Shown: positions 27,543-38,554, counted from the first letter of the stretch. The stretch is 64,000 nucleotides of DNA from an uncultured Tateyamaria sp. (GCF_947494755.1 NZ_CANLVZ010000001.1:310001-374000), one strand, 5' to 3'. Translations and numbers: made by a program. Notes: a model not told the origin generated them from the letters alone.

Positions 27543-29018
27543 ATGACCGCCTATGACGATCTGATGGCGTTCAGCCATGACACCCAAGCCTTGTCCCAAG
27601 TGGCGGGGCGCTTGGGCTGGGATCAGGAAACGATCATGCCGCGCGGAGCGGCACCCCAACGCGCCGAAGAGATGGCAGCGATGGAGGGTGTGTTGCACGC
27701 CCGCCGCACCGATCCGCGGGTGGGGGACTGGCTGGGGGCGATCGACAGCGCGACGCTCGATCCGGTCGGCGCGGCCAATGTGCGCGAAATCAAACGCAGC
27801 TATGAGCGCGCAATGAAGGTGCCCGCCGATCTTGCCGCGACGCTGGCGCGGGTGACGTCCACCGCTCAAGGCAAATGGGCCGAGGCGCGGGCCGCCGATG
27901 ACGTTGCCGCCTTCTTGCCTGTCCTGGCCGAGGTCGTGGACCTCAAGCGGCAGGAGGGGGCTGCGCTGGCGGCAGGGGGCGACATCTATGACGCGATGCT
28001 CGCTGACTATGAACCCGGCACGACGGCGGCCGATCTAGATGCGATGTTCGGGGCGCTGCGCCCCGGCCTGACCGCCTTGCGGGCCGCGATCCTCGATCAA
28101 CCCGCGCCGAAAGGCGTGTCGGGCACATTCGACGAAGCCGCACAGCTCAAGCTGAGCGCGCTGCTGGCGCAGACCTTTGGCTATGACACAAACCACGGGC
28201 GGATCGATAAGGCGGTGCATCCGTTCTCCTCCGGCTCCGGCCTTGATGTGCGCATCACCACGCGCACCAATCCGACCGATCCGTTCAACTGCTTCTATTC
28301 CACCATCCACGAGGTCGGGCACGCCTGCTACGAACAGAACATCAGCCCCGACTACCTGCTGACCCCGCTTGGATCGGGCGTGTCGATGGGCGTGCACGAA
28401 AGCCAAAGCCGCATCTACGAAAACCAGATCGGACGCGGGCGGGCCTTCACAGGGTGGCTCTATGGCCAGATGCGCGATGCGTTCGGCGATTTCGGGATTG
28501 AGGGCGAGGATGCGTTCTATGCCACGGTCAACCGGGTGAGCGACGGCTATATCCGCACCGAGGCGGACGAGGTGCAGTACAATCTACACGTGCTGCTGCG
28601 CTTTGATCTGGAACGCGCGCTGATGACGGGTGATTTGCAGGTCGGCGATCTGGAGGCGGCTTGGAACGACCGGTTCAAGGCGGATTTCGGATATGCCGTC
28701 GACAAGCCCTCGAACGGGGTCCTGCAGGATGTGCACTGGTCCGTGGGGCTGTTCGGGTATTTCCCGACCTACTCGCTCGGCAATGTCTATGCGGGCTGTC
28801 TGAACGAGGCGATGCGGGGGGCGTTGCCCGATCTGGACGCGCAGTTGGGGCAGGGGGACACCTCGGCGGCGACAGGCTGGCTAAGGGACAATCTGCAGAC
28901 CCACGGCGGACTTTATGCCCCGCGCGAGGTCATCGAAAGGGCCAGCGGTATGACCCCGGGGCCCGCGCCATTGCTGGCCTATCTCGAGGCGAAGTTCGCT
29001 GATATCTACGGGCTCTGA
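27543..29018 (+). CDS. Carboxypeptidase Taq, peptidase family M32
   Basis: 491 residues from the ATG at 27543, which follows GGGAG in the end of ctaA; a GTG at 27534 is also in frame. Zinc motif HEVGH at residues 256-260 and VHESQSRIYEN further on (third metal ligand Glu), with IRTEADEVQYNLHVLLRFDLERAL and QDVHWSVGLFGYFPTYSLGNVYA as M32 markers. Cytosolic metallocarboxypeptidase that trims C-terminal residues, excluding Pro. Adjacent to ctaA with no functional link evident. Confidence 0.95.
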   Translation: MTAYDDLMAFSHDTQALSQVAGRLGWDQETIMPRGAAPQRAEEMAAMEGVLHARRTDPRVGDWLGAIDSATLDPVGAANVREIKRSYERAMKVPADLAATLARVTSTAQGKWAEARAADDVAAFLPVLAEVVDLKRQEGAALAAGGDIYDAMLADYEPGTTAADLDAMFGALRPGLTALRAAILDQPAPKGVSGTFDEAAQLKLSALLAQTFGYDTNHGRIDKAVHPFSSGSGLDVRITTRTNPTDPFNCFYSTIHEVGHACYEQNISPDYLLTPLGSGVSMGVHESQSRIYENQIGRGRAFTGWLYGQMRDAFGDFGIEGEDAFYATVNRVSDGYIRTEADEVQYNLHVLLRFDLERALMTGDLQVGDLEAAWNDRFKADFGYAVDKPSNGVLQDVHWSVGLFGYFPTYSLGNVYAGCLNEAMRGALPDLDAQLGQGDTSAATGWLRDNLQTHGGLYAPREVIERASGMTPGPAPLLAYLEAKFADIYGL

Positions 29019-29107
29019 TCGCGACGGTTTCGGCACGGTTTGGCCCTATCACTCACATATTCACCGCGTACCCCTGCATCAATCTGAGGTTGTGAAAGGG
29101 GCAGGAT

Positions 29108-30733
29108 ATGCTGCGCGCGATGATTTTGGGGCTGGTGATGGCGGTCACGCCTGCGGTGGCGGGAGAGTTTGACCACAACACGCTGATCGCGCTGGTGCGC
29201 GACAATGATCGGGTCGGCGTGGATGCGTTTCTGAACGAGGCGCACGAGGCCGTCGGCCAGGGCACGCTGAGCGCCGATGGCATCCGCGATCTGTTTATCA
29301 ACCTGTCACGCACGCACCCGCAGACCGCGCGTTTTGTGCGCAAATGGGTCGAAGATGCCCCCGACAACGCGAATGCACAGATCGCGCGGGCCTGGAGCAT
29401 CTGGCACGAGGCCTATCAGATCCAATGGCTCGAACATCGCGAGGTGGACCGGCTGACCACGATGCGCAATGCCGCCGTCGATCACGCCCTGCGGGCACTG
29501 GCGCTCAAACCGACCCTGATCCCGGTGTCAGATGCTGTGCTGCGCATGTTTGCCCATGATGCGCGCATCGGAAATCCGGCGCAGGAACTGCATGACGTGA
29601 TGATGCGCGATCCGAATTGGGGATCGTTGCAGCGGGCCATGCCATTGCTCGGACGGCGCGGAGACCAAGTCCTCTCGGCGCTGTGTCTGACCTACGGGCC
29701 GATGGTCAAACCCGATGCGACCGCCAAATGCGAGATCTATACTCAGGCTCATTACGGTACAGCATACGGGGTCGATTACGCGGTCAGGCCCGGTTACGAC
29801 CCAGACGATCTGACACTGGTCATCGCGCGGGCCCATGCCTTGGTGAACGCCTATCCGGTGGCGCGGCTGACGACCGCACAAGTGGACTGGCTCGAAGAGA
29901 CGTTGCTGACATTTGAGGGCGACGTGTACCAGTTCATGCAGATGTTCGACATCGCCGGACGGTTTTCGCAAAAGATCAGCCACGTGCACAGCCGCCACGC
30001 GATCACGCGGCGGTTCAAGAAGGCGCATCTGACCAAGGCCGAGGCGTTTCTGGAGGAGGATCCCTACAACGCCAAGCTGATGCATATCGTCCAAGGCGTC
30101 GCCTTTCAGCCCGATTTCGAGGTCGTGCATGACCCGAATGTCGGTGTGCGCGTTGTGGACAAGAAACCGGAGATCCTCAACCTTGCAGAAGAGCGCGCGC
30201 GGGAACTCGGCAGGCAACTGCAACTGTTGGAATTTATGGGCCGCCGTCTGATCCTGACCCCACTGTCGGGTGCAACCTGGGGGGACTATGCCATCCAGAT
30301 GAGCTATGCGGACGACAATCGATATCTCTTCGAGGTCGATGCCGCCTTTGAGAACGCGATCGCTTACGCCGACAAGCCCAGCATCGCGTTGGATATTTAC
30401 TTGGGGCACAAGGAAGGACAGGCCGAATTCTACGCCTTCCGCGATCACGAAGACCTGCAAGAGACGTGGGATCAGATCGGCGAGATCAACTATGCAACCG
30501 AAGTGCTGTGCCCGACCTTGCGTGCCTATCTACTGCGTCAGGCCATTTGCCCGAAAGACGACCGGGTGCAACACTTGTGCCCGACCGGTCCGTCCTATGA
30601 TGAGGACAGAGTGGCCGCGATACTGAACGAAGCACGCGCGACGCCTCAGTGCAAAGGGATAGTGAGTGCGGACCTGGTGGATTTGATGTACGTTCCGGTG
30701 CCCGCGTCAGAGGCTATTATCGGCTGGAAGTGA
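29108..30733 (+). CDS. Secreted protein of unknown function, 541 residues
   Basis: Signal peptide MLRAMILGLVMAVTPAVAGE, then about 520 residues with no recognised catalytic motif. Largely helical: early part FDHNTLIALVRDNDRVGVDAFLNEAH, RTHPQTARFVRKWVEDAPDNANAQIARAWSIWHEAY reads like TPR-type helix pairs and resembles the start of DUF4034 proteins; a middle segment HSRHAITRRFKKAHLTKAEAFLEEDPYNAKLMHIVQGVAF; C terminus with four cysteines (CPTLRAYLLRQAICP, HLCP, QCKG) suited to disulfides in the periplasm. Ribosome site GGGGCAGG upstream. The stop directly abuts the gyrA stop on the other strand with no spacer. Confidence 0.82.
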   Translation: MLRAMILGLVMAVTPAVAGEFDHNTLIALVRDNDRVGVDAFLNEAHEAVGQGTLSADGIRDLFINLSRTHPQTARFVRKWVEDAPDNANAQIARAWSIWHEAYQIQWLEHREVDRLTTMRNAAVDHALRALALKPTLIPVSDAVLRMFAHDARIGNPAQELHDVMMRDPNWGSLQRAMPLLGRRGDQVLSALCLTYGPMVKPDATAKCEIYTQAHYGTAYGVDYAVRPGYDPDDLTLVIARAHALVNAYPVARLTTAQVDWLEETLLTFEGDVYQFMQMFDIAGRFSQKISHVHSRHAITRRFKKAHLTKAEAFLEEDPYNAKLMHIVQGVAFQPDFEVVHDPNVGVRVVDKKPEILNLAEERARELGRQLQLLEFMGRRLILTPLSGATWGDYAIQMSYADDNRYLFEVDAAFENAIAYADKPSIALDIYLGHKEGQAEFYAFRDHEDLQETWDQIGEINYATEVLCPTLRAYLLRQAICPKDDRVQHLCPTGPSYDEDRVAAILNEARATPQCKGIVSADLVDLMYVPVPASEAIIGWK

Positions 30734-33478
30734 TCAGCCCTCGGCCCCGTCCTCCTCATCCCCCTGATCCGCGATCCAGGCGACGCTCACGACTTCCTCG
30801 TTCTTGCCGGTGTCAAACACCTTGACGCCGCCTGCGCTGCGCGAGCGGAAGCTGATGCCCTCGACGGGCACCCGGATCGACTGGCCTTTGGAGGTGGCAA
30901 GCATGATTTGGTCGTCCATCTCGACCGGGAACGAGGCGACGATGTCACCGCCGCGCATGGCCTTGTCCATCGCCGTGACGCCAAGCCCGCCGCGGCCGCG
31001 CACCGGGTAGTCGTGACTGGAGGACAGCTTGCCCGCGCCCTTGGCCGTGATCGTCAGGATCAGGTTCTCTGCCGCCGACATTTCGGCATAGCGGGTCTGG
31101 TCGATGGTGGCGTTGGCGTCAGTTTCTTCTTCATCCGACACATCAACATCGTCCGCCAACCCTGCGACGGCCCTGCGCATTTTCAGATATGCAGCGCGCT
31201 CATCGCTGGTCGCGTCAAAGTGGCGGATGATCGACATCGACACGACCTTGTCGGCCCCGTTCAGCTTGATACCACGCACCCCGACACTGGCGCGGCTGTT
31301 GAACACGCGCACATCCGTTGCCGGGAAGCGGATGGCGCGGCCCGAGTTCGTAACCAGCATCACATCGTCATCGTTGGAGGCAATGCGCGCATTGATCAGG
31401 GTGGTTTCGGCGTGTTCGTCCTCGAATTTCATCGCGATCTTGCCGTTGCGCATGACGTTGGTGAAATCCGACAGCTTGTTGCGGCGCACGGTTCCAGCCG
31501 AGGTGGCAAAGACCACCTGCAGATCATCCCATTCCTTTTCGTCCCGGTCCACCGGCATAATCGCGGCAATGCTGACCCCTTGGGGGATCGGCAGGATATT
31601 GATGATCGCCTTGCCTTTGGAGGTGCGACCGCCTTGCGGCAAACGCCAGGTCTTGAGTTTGTAGACCATGCCGTCGGTGGTAAAGAACAGCAATTGGGTG
31701 TGCGTGTTGGCGACAAAGAGGGTGGTGATCACGTCCTCTTCCTTGGTCTGCATGCCGGACACACCCTTGCCGCCGCGTTTCTGGCTGCGGAAATCGGCCA
31801 GCGGCGTGCGCTTGATGTAGCCGCCCGAGGTGACGGTCACGACCATATCCTCGCGCTCGATCAGGTCCTCGTCTTCCATGTCGCCGGACCAGTCCACGAT
31901 CTCGGTGCGGCGGGGGACGGCGAACAGCTCACGCGTTTCGGTCAACTCGGCGGCGATGATGCCCATGATGCGTTCGCGTGATCCCAGAATCTCCAAGTAT
32001 TCCTTGATCTTACCGGCCAATTCTTCAAGTTCGTCGGTGACTTCCTTGACCCCGATCTGAGTAAGGCGTTGCAGGCGCAGTTCAAGGATCGCGCGGGCTT
32101 GCGTTTCGGACAGGTTATAGGTGCCGTCCTCGTTCGCGGTGTGGGTCGGATCGTCGATCAGCGCGATATAGGGCAGGATCGATTCCGCAGGCCAACGGCG
32201 TTCCATCAGACGGCTGCGCGCCTCGGCAGCATCTGCGGATTGACGGATGGTGGCCACCACCTCGTCGATATTGGTGACGGCGACGGCCAGCCCGCACAGG
32301 ATGTGGCTGCGCTCGCGCGCTTTGCGCAACTCAAACGCGGTGCGGCGGGCAACAACTTCCTCGCGGAAGCCTATGAAACTAGTGAGAAAACGGCGCAGCG
32401 TTAGTTGTTCGGGGCGTCCCCCATTCAGGGCCAGCATGTTGCAGCCGAAATAGACTTGCATGGGGGTGAAGCGGAACAGTTGGTTCAACACCACCTCGGC
32501 GGTGGCGTCGCGCTTCAGCTCGACCACGACACGCACACCGTTGCGGTCGGATTCATCCTGGACGTGGGCGATGCCTTCGATTTTCTTGTCGCGGGCCGCT
32601 TCGGCGATCCGCTCGATCATGGTGGCCTTGTTCACCTGATAGGGAATCTCATCAATAACAATGGCGTAGCGGTCTTTCCTGATCTCTTCAACGCGGGTCT
32701 TGGATCGCACAATGACCGATCCGCGCCCCTCAAGATAGGCTTTGCGTGCGCCGGAGCGGCCCAACATGATCCCACCGGTGGGGAAGTCGGGTCCGGGCAC
32801 ATAGTCGATCAACTGCTCAGAGCTAAGATCAGGGTCTTCGATCAGTGCCAGGCAGGCGTCGACCACTTCGCCCAAGTTATGAGGCGGAATGTTGGTGGCC
32901 ATGCCTACGGCGATGCCGCCAGCCCCGTTGACCAGCATGTTGGGGAAACGGGCGGGCAGAACCGTGGGTTCGCGATCCTTACCGTCATAATTGTCTTGAA
33001 AATCAACGGTGTCCTTGTCGATGTCGGCCAGCACGAAGGCTGCAGGCTTGTCCATCCGCACCTCGGTATAGCGCATGGCCGCCGGGTTATCGCCGTCCAT
33101 CGAGCCAAAGTTGCCCTGGCCATCGAGCAGCGGCAGCGACATGGAAAAATCCTGCGCCATGCGCACCAGCGCGTCATAGATCGCGGAGTCGCCGTGGGGA
33201 TGATATTTCCCCATCACGTCGCCGACAGGTCGGGCGGATTTGCGGTAGGATTTGTCGTGCGTGTTCCCCGTCTCGTGCATGGCGTAAAGAATGCGGCGAT
33301 GCACCGGTTTCAGACCGTCGCGCAGGTCGGGAATGGCGCGGCTGACGATGACGGACATCGCGTAGTCCAGATAGGACGTGCGCATCTCGTGTTCGATTGA
33401 AACCGTCGGCCCGTCGTATTCGGGCCGTTCGGGGATCATTTCATCATCGTTTTCAGGGGGTTGTGGCGTGTCGTTCAC
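30734..33478 (-). CDS. gyrA: DNA gyrase subunit A
   Basis: 914 residues. Quinolone-resistance region [20 protein letters not shown] with Ser98 and Asp102 (E. coli 83 and 87) both wild type; catalytic Tyr137 in [10 protein letters not shown]. Tower and coiled coil follow, then the C-terminal pinwheel with GyrA box QKRGGKG. Ends in an acidic tail ([11 protein letters not shown]). An insert rich in acidic residues ([15 protein letters not shown]) sits between C-terminal blades. With GyrB it introduces negative supercoils using ATP. Head-on with the secreted protein gene, and 163 bases downstream of the radical SAM gene on the same strand. Confidence 0.98.
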   Translation of the reverse strand: MNDTPQPPENDDEMIPERPEYDGPTVSIEHEMRTSYLDYAMSVIVSRAIPDLRDGLKPVHRRILYAMHETGNTHDKSYRKSARPVGDVMGKYHPHGDSAIYDALVRMAQDFSMSLPLLDGQGNFGSMDGDNPAAMRYTEVRMDKPAAFVLADIDKDTVDFQDNYDGKDREPTVLPARFPNMLVNGAGGIAVGMATNIPPHNLGEVVDACLALIEDPDLSSEQLIDYVPGPDFPTGGIMLGRSGARKAYLEGRGSVIVRSKTRVEEIRKDRYAIVIDEIPYQVNKATMIERIAEAARDKKIEGIAHVQDESDRNGVRVVVELKRDATAEVVLNQLFRFTPMQVYFGCNMLALNGGRPEQLTLRRFLTSFIGFREEVVARRTAFELRKARERSHILCGLAVAVTNIDEVVATIRQSADAAEARSRLMERRWPAESILPYIALIDDPTHTANEDGTYNLSETQARAILELRLQRLTQIGVKEVTDELEELAGKIKEYLEILGSRERIMGIIAAELTETRELFAVPRRTEIVDWSGDMEDEDLIEREDMVVTVTSGGYIKRTPLADFRSQKRGGKGVSGMQTKEEDVITTLFVANTHTQLLFFTTDGMVYKLKTWRLPQGGRTSKGKAIINILPIPQGVSIAAIMPVDRDEKEWDDLQVVFATSAGTVRRNKLSDFTNVMRNGKIAMKFEDEHAETTLINARIASNDDDVMLVTNSGRAIRFPATDVRVFNSRASVGVRGIKLNGADKVVSMSIIRHFDATSDERAAYLKMRRAVAGLADDVDVSDEEETDANATIDQTRYAEMSAAENLILTITAKGAGKLSSSHDYPVRGRGGLGVTAMDKAMRGGDIVASFPVEMDDQIMLATSKGQSIRVPVEGISFRSRSAGGVKVFDTGKNEEVVSVAWIADQGDEEDGAEG

Positions 33479-33641
33479 GTGAGGCAGCCCGTTTATATGT
33501 GGGGTCTATATCTTGGGGGTCACCCTAACAGATACAGCATATAAGGTGCAATGCCTGTTGGCGGATCGAAGCCGTCGTACGCCAAAGGCGCACCTCGCGG
33601 CGCACGCCAGTGTGGGAGTTGCGTGTAGAAACGGGCCGCGA

Positions 33642-34583
33642 TCAGGCCGAACAGGACGCCCCGCCAAGCACGCAGAATTTGGCGCAATGGGGATGGTTGA
33701 GCGGTACGTCGCCCTCGGCCTCTGCCAGTGTCGCGCCGAGCTCGAATTGCGGATCATAAGGCAGCAGGGTGCAGGCTAGAACCGCAGGTGCCTCCGCGCC
33801 TTTACGCTTCACCACCATGCGGGAGGACGAGCACATCACTGCCTCGGGGTGCTTGTTCAGGATCGACCAGCATTGTGTCGTGATTTCGGGGACTTCGACC
33901 CGCGCGTCCATCTCGGGAAACAGGACGGTCGCACCGGGGTTGAACGCGTCAATGTCCCAGCCATGCGTGGCATAAAGGGAAGCGTAGCCATCGCGCGCCT
34001 CATCCTCGCTTTCTGCCATCTCGATGCGCCCCGCCACGGCGAGGCGCGCCCCGATCGAGGACAGCCAGTTGATGCCCGCCAGCGTCTTTTCGAACGTGCC
34101 CACGCCGCGTTCGGCGTCGTGAATGTGGGGGGCGTAGTGATCGACGCTGATCCGGAAAGTCAGCTTGTCCCCATAGGTCTCGACCAGTTCGACCAAGCCG
34201 TCCTTGACCTTGGGGCGCATCATCGGGGCCATGGCGTTGGTCAAGATCAGGACGTCATAGCCGCGCACCAGGCTGCGCCCGACCATGTCCAGAAATTCGG
34301 GATTCATGAACGGCTCGCCCCCGGTAAAGGCGATCTCGCGCACGTTCCAGTCGCGCGCCTCAAGCTGGTCAAGGTAGTCCGACACCTCGTTGGCGGTGAT
34401 ATAGACCAGCGCATCGTTGGTGGGCGAGCTTTCGATATAGCAGTTCGTGCAGGCGATGTTGCACAGCGTGCCGGTGTTGAACCACAGCGTCTCGGGGTTG
34501 GAGAGGGCGACACGCGCCCGGGCCTCGCCTTTGGCGGTGACATCGGGGTCCTGAAACTTGCCCAGATTTGCGAGGTCTTTCAT
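33642..34583 (-). CDS. Radical SAM protein of unknown substrate
   Basis: 313 residues. TLCNIACTNCYIESSP gives the CX3CX2C cluster (Cys41, 45, 48); EIAFTGGEPFMNPEFLDM is the SAM-binding GGEP motif. C-terminal cysteines (CAKFCVLGGASC, plus CWSIL and CSSSR) suggest an auxiliary cluster as in SPASM/Twitch proteins, though the spacing is shortened. No RiPP precursor or partner peptide is visible next to it. Substrate unknown. Divergent from zwf with 209 bases between starts; the gap holds the zwf operator candidate. 163 bases upstream of gyrA, where I see no further gene. Confidence 0.85.
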   Translation of the reverse strand: MKDLANLGKFQDPDVTAKGEARARVALSNPETLWFNTGTLCNIACTNCYIESSPTNDALVYITANEVSDYLDQLEARDWNVREIAFTGGEPFMNPEFLDMVGRSLVRGYDVLILTNAMAPMMRPKVKDGLVELVETYGDKLTFRISVDHYAPHIHDAERGVGTFEKTLAGINWLSSIGARLAVAGRIEMAESEDEARDGYASLYATHGWDIDAFNPGATVLFPEMDARVEVPEITTQCWSILNKHPEAVMCSSSRMVVKRKGAEAPAVLACTLLPYDPQFELGATLAEAEGDVPLNHPHCAKFCVLGGASCSA

Positions 34584-34758
34584 CGAAGGTATTTCCGTTT
34601 GTTATAGCCGTGCAGCGGACTTGTGCCGTGACTAGACCTAGAACCGCAAGTCTTTGATAGAAAGAGCATCTATCCCGGTTTGACGCCTTTGTGATAAGCA
34701 GTGGCATAAGCCGCCGCCGCGGACCCTTTCCTGCGTTGAGTATCCGTTTGAAACTGTT

Positions 34759-34776
34759 TATGTTTGCGCAAACATA
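34759..34776. promoter_or_regulatory. 18-bp perfect palindrome upstream of zwf, probable repressor operator
   Basis: TATGTTTGCGCAAACATA, symmetrical about 34767/34768 and ending 16 bases before the zwf ATG, just upstream of its ribosome site AAGGAG (34779). The centre CG and TGTTT...AAACA arms are like LacI-family operators; the alphaproteobacterial regulator CceR controls Entner-Doudoroff genes through sites of this general type. Confidence 0.6.
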
Positions 34777-34792
34777 TCAAGGAGCACTTGCC

Positions 34793-36244
34793 ATGGTGTC
34801 GCGCGTCATTCCGGTCGAAGCTTTTGATCTGGTTATCTTTGGAGGCACGGGCGACCTGGCGCGTCGCAAAATCCTGCCGGGGCTGTTCCGCCGCTATTGT
34901 GCAGGGCAGATGCCTGAAAATTCGCGCGTGATCGGCGCGGCACGCGGTGACATGGACAATGACGGCTACCGCGCATTTGTTGCCGAAGCGGTGCGCGAGT
35001 TTGGCGGACGGCGCAGCTGCGAAGACGGCACGCTAGACGGATTTCTTGAGCGGATGGCGTTTGTGTCGATCGACGCGCGCGGCGAAAAGGGCTGGTCCGA
35101 GATGGCGGAGCTGATGCGCCCGGATGTCGTGCGTGCCTTTTACTTTTCGGTCGCGCCCAGCCTGTTTGGCGATCTGGCCGAGCGGCTGAACCAGCATGGC
35201 CTCACCGATGACAGCAGCCGCATCGTCGTCGAAAAACCCTTTGGCCGCGATCTGGACAGCGCGCGCGCGCTGAACCGTGATCTGGCCGCCTATTTCGACG
35301 AGGGTCAGATTTACCGGATCGATCACTATTTGGGCAAGGAGACGGTGCAAAACCTCATGGCCGTGCGCTTTGGTAACATGTTGTTCGAACCACTTTGGAA
35401 TTCGCAATACGTTGACCACATTCAGATCACCGTGGCCGAAACGGTTGGTGTCGGCGGGCGGGGCGAATATTACGACAAGTCCGGCGCGATGCGCGACATG
35501 GTACAGAACCACCTGATGCAGCTGTTGTGCCTGATCGCGATGGAGCCGCCGTCGAAATTCGACCCCGACGCGGTGCGCGACGAGAAACTGAAAGTCATCC
35601 GCGCCCTTGACCCGGTTGAGCCGCACCACATCGTGCGTGGCCAATATGACGCGACCGAGGGCGCGGAAAGCTATCGCGAAGAGGTGGGCGATCCGCGCTC
35701 GCGCACTGAAAGCTATATCGCGATGAAGCTGGGGATTTCGAACTGGCGGTGGGCCGGAACCCCGTTTTATCTGCGCACCGGCAAACGGCTCAAGGCGCGC
35801 AGCAGCGAGATCACCATCGTGTTCAAGGAACTCAATCACTCGATCTTTGGAGAGGCGGGGGATCACCGCAACGAGTTGTCGATCCGCCTGCAACCCAATG
35901 AGGGGATAGAGTTGGGCGTGACCATCAAGGAGCCCGGGCCAGGCGGGATGCGGCTGATCAATGTGCCGCTGGATATGTCCTTTGCCCAGGCCCTTGGCGC
36001 GGATGCCGAGGATCCGCCCGATGCCTATGAGCGCCTTATCATGGATGTGATCCGGGGCAATCAGACCCTGTTCATGCGCGGCGATGAGGTCGAAGCCGCC
36101 TGGGCCTGGACCGATCCGATCATCAATGGTTGGGACGCACGCGGCGATGTGCCGAAAACCTACGAAAGCGGCAGTGAGGGACCGGTCGATGCGGTTCAAT
36201 TGCTGGCCCGCGATACCCGTGTCTGGCGTAAGGTGTCTCCATGA
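34793..36244 (+). CDS. zwf: Glucose-6-phosphate 1-dehydrogenase
   Basis: 483 residues from the ATG at 34793, with AAGGAG 8-14 bases upstream; a longer in-frame reading from 34691 spans the operator palindrome and is rejected. NADP fingerprint [32 protein letters not shown], and catalytic [13 protein letters not shown] with the base His. First step of the oxidative branch and the Entner-Doudoroff route: glucose-6-phosphate to 6-phosphogluconolactone. Overlaps pgl by 4 bases (ATGA) and starts a zwf-pgl-pgi operon. Confidence 0.97.
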   Translation: MVSRVIPVEAFDLVIFGGTGDLARRKILPGLFRRYCAGQMPENSRVIGAARGDMDNDGYRAFVAEAVREFGGRRSCEDGTLDGFLERMAFVSIDARGEKGWSEMAELMRPDVVRAFYFSVAPSLFGDLAERLNQHGLTDDSSRIVVEKPFGRDLDSARALNRDLAAYFDEGQIYRIDHYLGKETVQNLMAVRFGNMLFEPLWNSQYVDHIQITVAETVGVGGRGEYYDKSGAMRDMVQNHLMQLLCLIAMEPPSKFDPDAVRDEKLKVIRALDPVEPHHIVRGQYDATEGAESYREEVGDPRSRTESYIAMKLGISNWRWAGTPFYLRTGKRLKARSSEITIVFKELNHSIFGEAGDHRNELSIRLQPNEGIELGVTIKEPGPGGMRLINVPLDMSFAQALGADAEDPPDAYERLIMDVIRGNQTLFMRGDEVEAAWAWTDPIINGWDARGDVPKTYESGSEGPVDAVQLLARDTRVWRKVSP

Positions 36245-36909
36245 AACTGATCGAATATCCCGACCGTGAAATGCTGGCCATGGGCCTGGCTGATACGCTG
36301 GCAAGCGAGTTGAAAAACTGTTTGCTGGTGCATCCCCATGCCTCTTTCGTGGTGCCGGGGGGGACAACGCCGGGGCCGATCTTTGACAGCCTGTGTGCGG
36401 CGCGTCTGGATTGGGACCGGGTGCATGTGATGCTGAGCGACGAGCGATGGGTGCCCGAAGATCACGACCGCTCGAACGCCAAATTGCTCAAGGAACGGTT
36501 GTTTGTCGAACGCGCGGCAGAGGCCCAATTCGTGCCGTTTCACCAGCCGGGCAAGACGCCCGACGAGGCCGCGCTTGAGTTGTCGGGGCGCTTGCAGGGC
36601 GAGATGCCGATATCACTGCTGTTGCTCGGCATGGGGGCGGACATGCACACAGCCTCGCTGTTTCCGGGGGCGGTCGGTCTTGAGGCGATGCTGGCGGATG
36701 ATGCGCCCCTCGTGGTGCCCGTGTCCGTTGACGGGCAGGAGCCGCGCATTTCCTTTTCCGGCCCCGCACTTGCGGGCGCGATGGCCAAGCATCTGGTGAT
36801 CTTTGGTAGCGAAAAGCGCGCCGCTTTGGAGGCTGCGCAATCTCTTGACCCGCGCGAGGCCCCCATCCGGGCTGTGATGAGCGGTCTGACAGTGCATTGG
36901 GCGGAGTGA
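36241..36909 (+). CDS. pgl: 6-phosphogluconolactonase
   Basis: 222 residues, DevB type. VVPGGTTPGPIFDSLC, MLSDERWVPEDHDRSNAKLLKERL and SLLLLGMGADMHTASLFPGA are family markers, the last with the active-site His. Hydrolyses 6-phosphogluconolactone made by Zwf. Overlaps zwf by 4 bases and is followed by pgi after 3 bases. Confidence 0.95.
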   Translation: MKLIEYPDREMLAMGLADTLASELKNCLLVHPHASFVVPGGTTPGPIFDSLCAARLDWDRVHVMLSDERWVPEDHDRSNAKLLKERLFVERAAEAQFVPFHQPGKTPDEAALELSGRLQGEMPISLLLLGMGADMHTASLFPGAVGLEAMLADDAPLVVPVSVDGQEPRISFSGPALAGAMAKHLVIFGSEKRAALEAAQSLDPREAPIRAVMSGLTVHWAE

Positions 36910-36912
36910 GCC

Positions 36913-38499
36913 ATGTGGAATAAATTGCAGGCCAAACAGGCGGATGTAGCCGACCGCGCGATCCTAGATCTGTTTGACGGGGCACGGGCTGATGCGTTTT
37001 CGGTGCAGACCCAGCATATGCGGTTTGACTATTCCAAGACCAACATTGATGCCGACACCCGCGCGCTGCTGCTTGAGTTGGCGGACACGGCGCAAGTTGC
37101 CGCCCGCCGCGATGCGATGTTTGCAGGCGCCAAGATCAACGAGACCGAAGGGCGCGCTGTGCTGCACACCGCCCTGCGCAATCTGGACGGCGATGCGGTC
37201 GAGGTGGAAGGCGTGGACGTCATGCCGGAGGTTTTGGCGACGCTGGATCGCATGAGCGCATATGCGGATAGCGTGCGCCGCTCTGCTATCACGGATGTGG
37301 TCAATATCGGCATTGGTGGCTCTGATCTGGGTCCGGCCATGGCGGTGCAGGCCTTGTCGCCTTACCGCAACGGGCCGCGTTGTCATTTCGTCTCGAACGT
37401 CGATGGGGCGCATATCGCCGACACGCTGCGCGGATTGGATGCAAAGACCACGCTGGTGATTGTCGCCTCCAAAACCTTCACGACAATCGAGACCATGACC
37501 AATGCCCGCACGGCGCGGGCCTGGATGAAGGATCACGGCGGCGATCCGAACGCCCAATTCGCTGCGCTATCGACGAATATGGAAAAGACGGCTGATTTCG
37601 GCATTCCGGCCGACCGCGTCTTTGGCTTTGAGGATTGGGTCGGCGGGCGCTATTCGCTGTGGGGGCCGATTGGCCTCAGCATCATGTTGGCCATTGGGGC
37701 AGAGGGATTCCGCGCGTTCTTGCGCGGTGCGCAGGACATGGATCGTCACTTCTGTGCCGCCGAGGGGGCCGAGAATATGCCGCTGATGCTGGCCCTTGTC
37801 GGCATCTGGCACCGGCAGGTCTGTGGTCATGCCACCCGCGCGGTGCTGCCCTACGATCAGCGCCTTGGCCAATTGCCCGCCTATCTGCAACAGCTTGAGA
37901 TGGAGTCCAACGGCAAGTCCGTTGGCATGGATGGTGCGCCGCTGCCGGTTGAGAGTGGCCCGGTGGTTTGGGGCGCGCCCGGCACAAACGGGCAGCATGC
38001 GTTCTATCAGTTGATCCATCAGGGCACGTCGGTCATTCCGTGTGAGTTCATGGTGGCGGCCAACGGGCATGAGGACGATCTGCGCCATCACCACGACCTG
38101 CTGGTCGCCAACTGCCTGGCCCAGTCCGAGGCGCTGCTGCGGGGTCGGTCGCTCGACGAGGCGCGCGCCAAGATCTCCGGGTCGTTTGAGGGGGCCGAGT
38201 TGGAACGTCAGGCGGCGCACCGGGTGTTTGCGGGCAATCGGCCGTCGACCACACTGATCTATCCGATGCTGGATCCGTTCACACTTGGTCAGATCATCGC
38301 GCTGTATGAACACCGTGTGTTTGTGGAAGGCGTCATTCTGGGTCTGAATTCCTATGACCAGTGGGGCGTGGAACTGGGCAAGGAACTGGCCACGGCCTTG
38401 CAGCCGGTTGTCGAGGGTGCGGCATCGGCGGACGGCAAGGATGGATCCACGCAAAGCCTTGTCGCCTATCTGCACGCCCATCGCCAGGACGCACCCTAA
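36913..38499 (+). CDS. pgi: Glucose-6-phosphate isomerase
   Basis: 528 residues. [76 protein letters not shown] and [16 protein letters not shown] occur in the expected order, with catalytic Glu, His and Lys. Interconverts glucose- and fructose-6-phosphate; with zwf and pgl it lets fructose-derived and gluconeogenic hexose enter the oxidative pathway. Third gene of the operon; edd and eda are not in this window. Confidence 0.97.
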   Translation: MWNKLQAKQADVADRAILDLFDGARADAFSVQTQHMRFDYSKTNIDADTRALLLELADTAQVAARRDAMFAGAKINETEGRAVLHTALRNLDGDAVEVEGVDVMPEVLATLDRMSAYADSVRRSAITDVVNIGIGGSDLGPAMAVQALSPYRNGPRCHFVSNVDGAHIADTLRGLDAKTTLVIVASKTFTTIETMTNARTARAWMKDHGGDPNAQFAALSTNMEKTADFGIPADRVFGFEDWVGGRYSLWGPIGLSIMLAIGAEGFRAFLRGAQDMDRHFCAAEGAENMPLMLALVGIWHRQVCGHATRAVLPYDQRLGQLPAYLQQLEMESNGKSVGMDGAPLPVESGPVVWGAPGTNGQHAFYQLIHQGTSVIPCEFMVAANGHEDDLRHHHDLLVANCLAQSEALLRGRSLDEARAKISGSFEGAELERQAAHRVFAGNRPSTTLIYPMLDPFTLGQIIALYEHRVFVEGVILGLNSYDQWGVELGKELATALQPVVEGAASADGKDGSTQSLVAYLHAHRQDAP

Positions 38500-38554
38500 G
38501 AAGTGAGCGCCTGACGGCGCACATGATGTTTTGCGCCTGCTTTTGGCAGTCGCG

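Noticed and set aside
33479-33641. Search for a gyrA promoter or peptide gene in the 163-base gap
   Set aside because: TTGCAC on the minus strand has no good partner at 17 bases; no short conserved-looking frame seen.
33506-33757. 83-codon minus-strand frame between gyrA and the radical SAM gene
   Set aside because: Overlaps the radical SAM 3' end in another frame, is rich in Arg/Pro/Ala, and has no ribosome site.
34656-34674. GATAGA-N7-TCTATC inverted repeat between radical SAM and zwf genes
   Set aside because: Six-base arms with a 7-base spacer can occur by chance; no promoter element is clearly linked to it, unlike the 18-bp palindrome nearby.
35033-36367. 444-codon open frame opposite zwf
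   Set aside because: Shadow of zwf; no motif.
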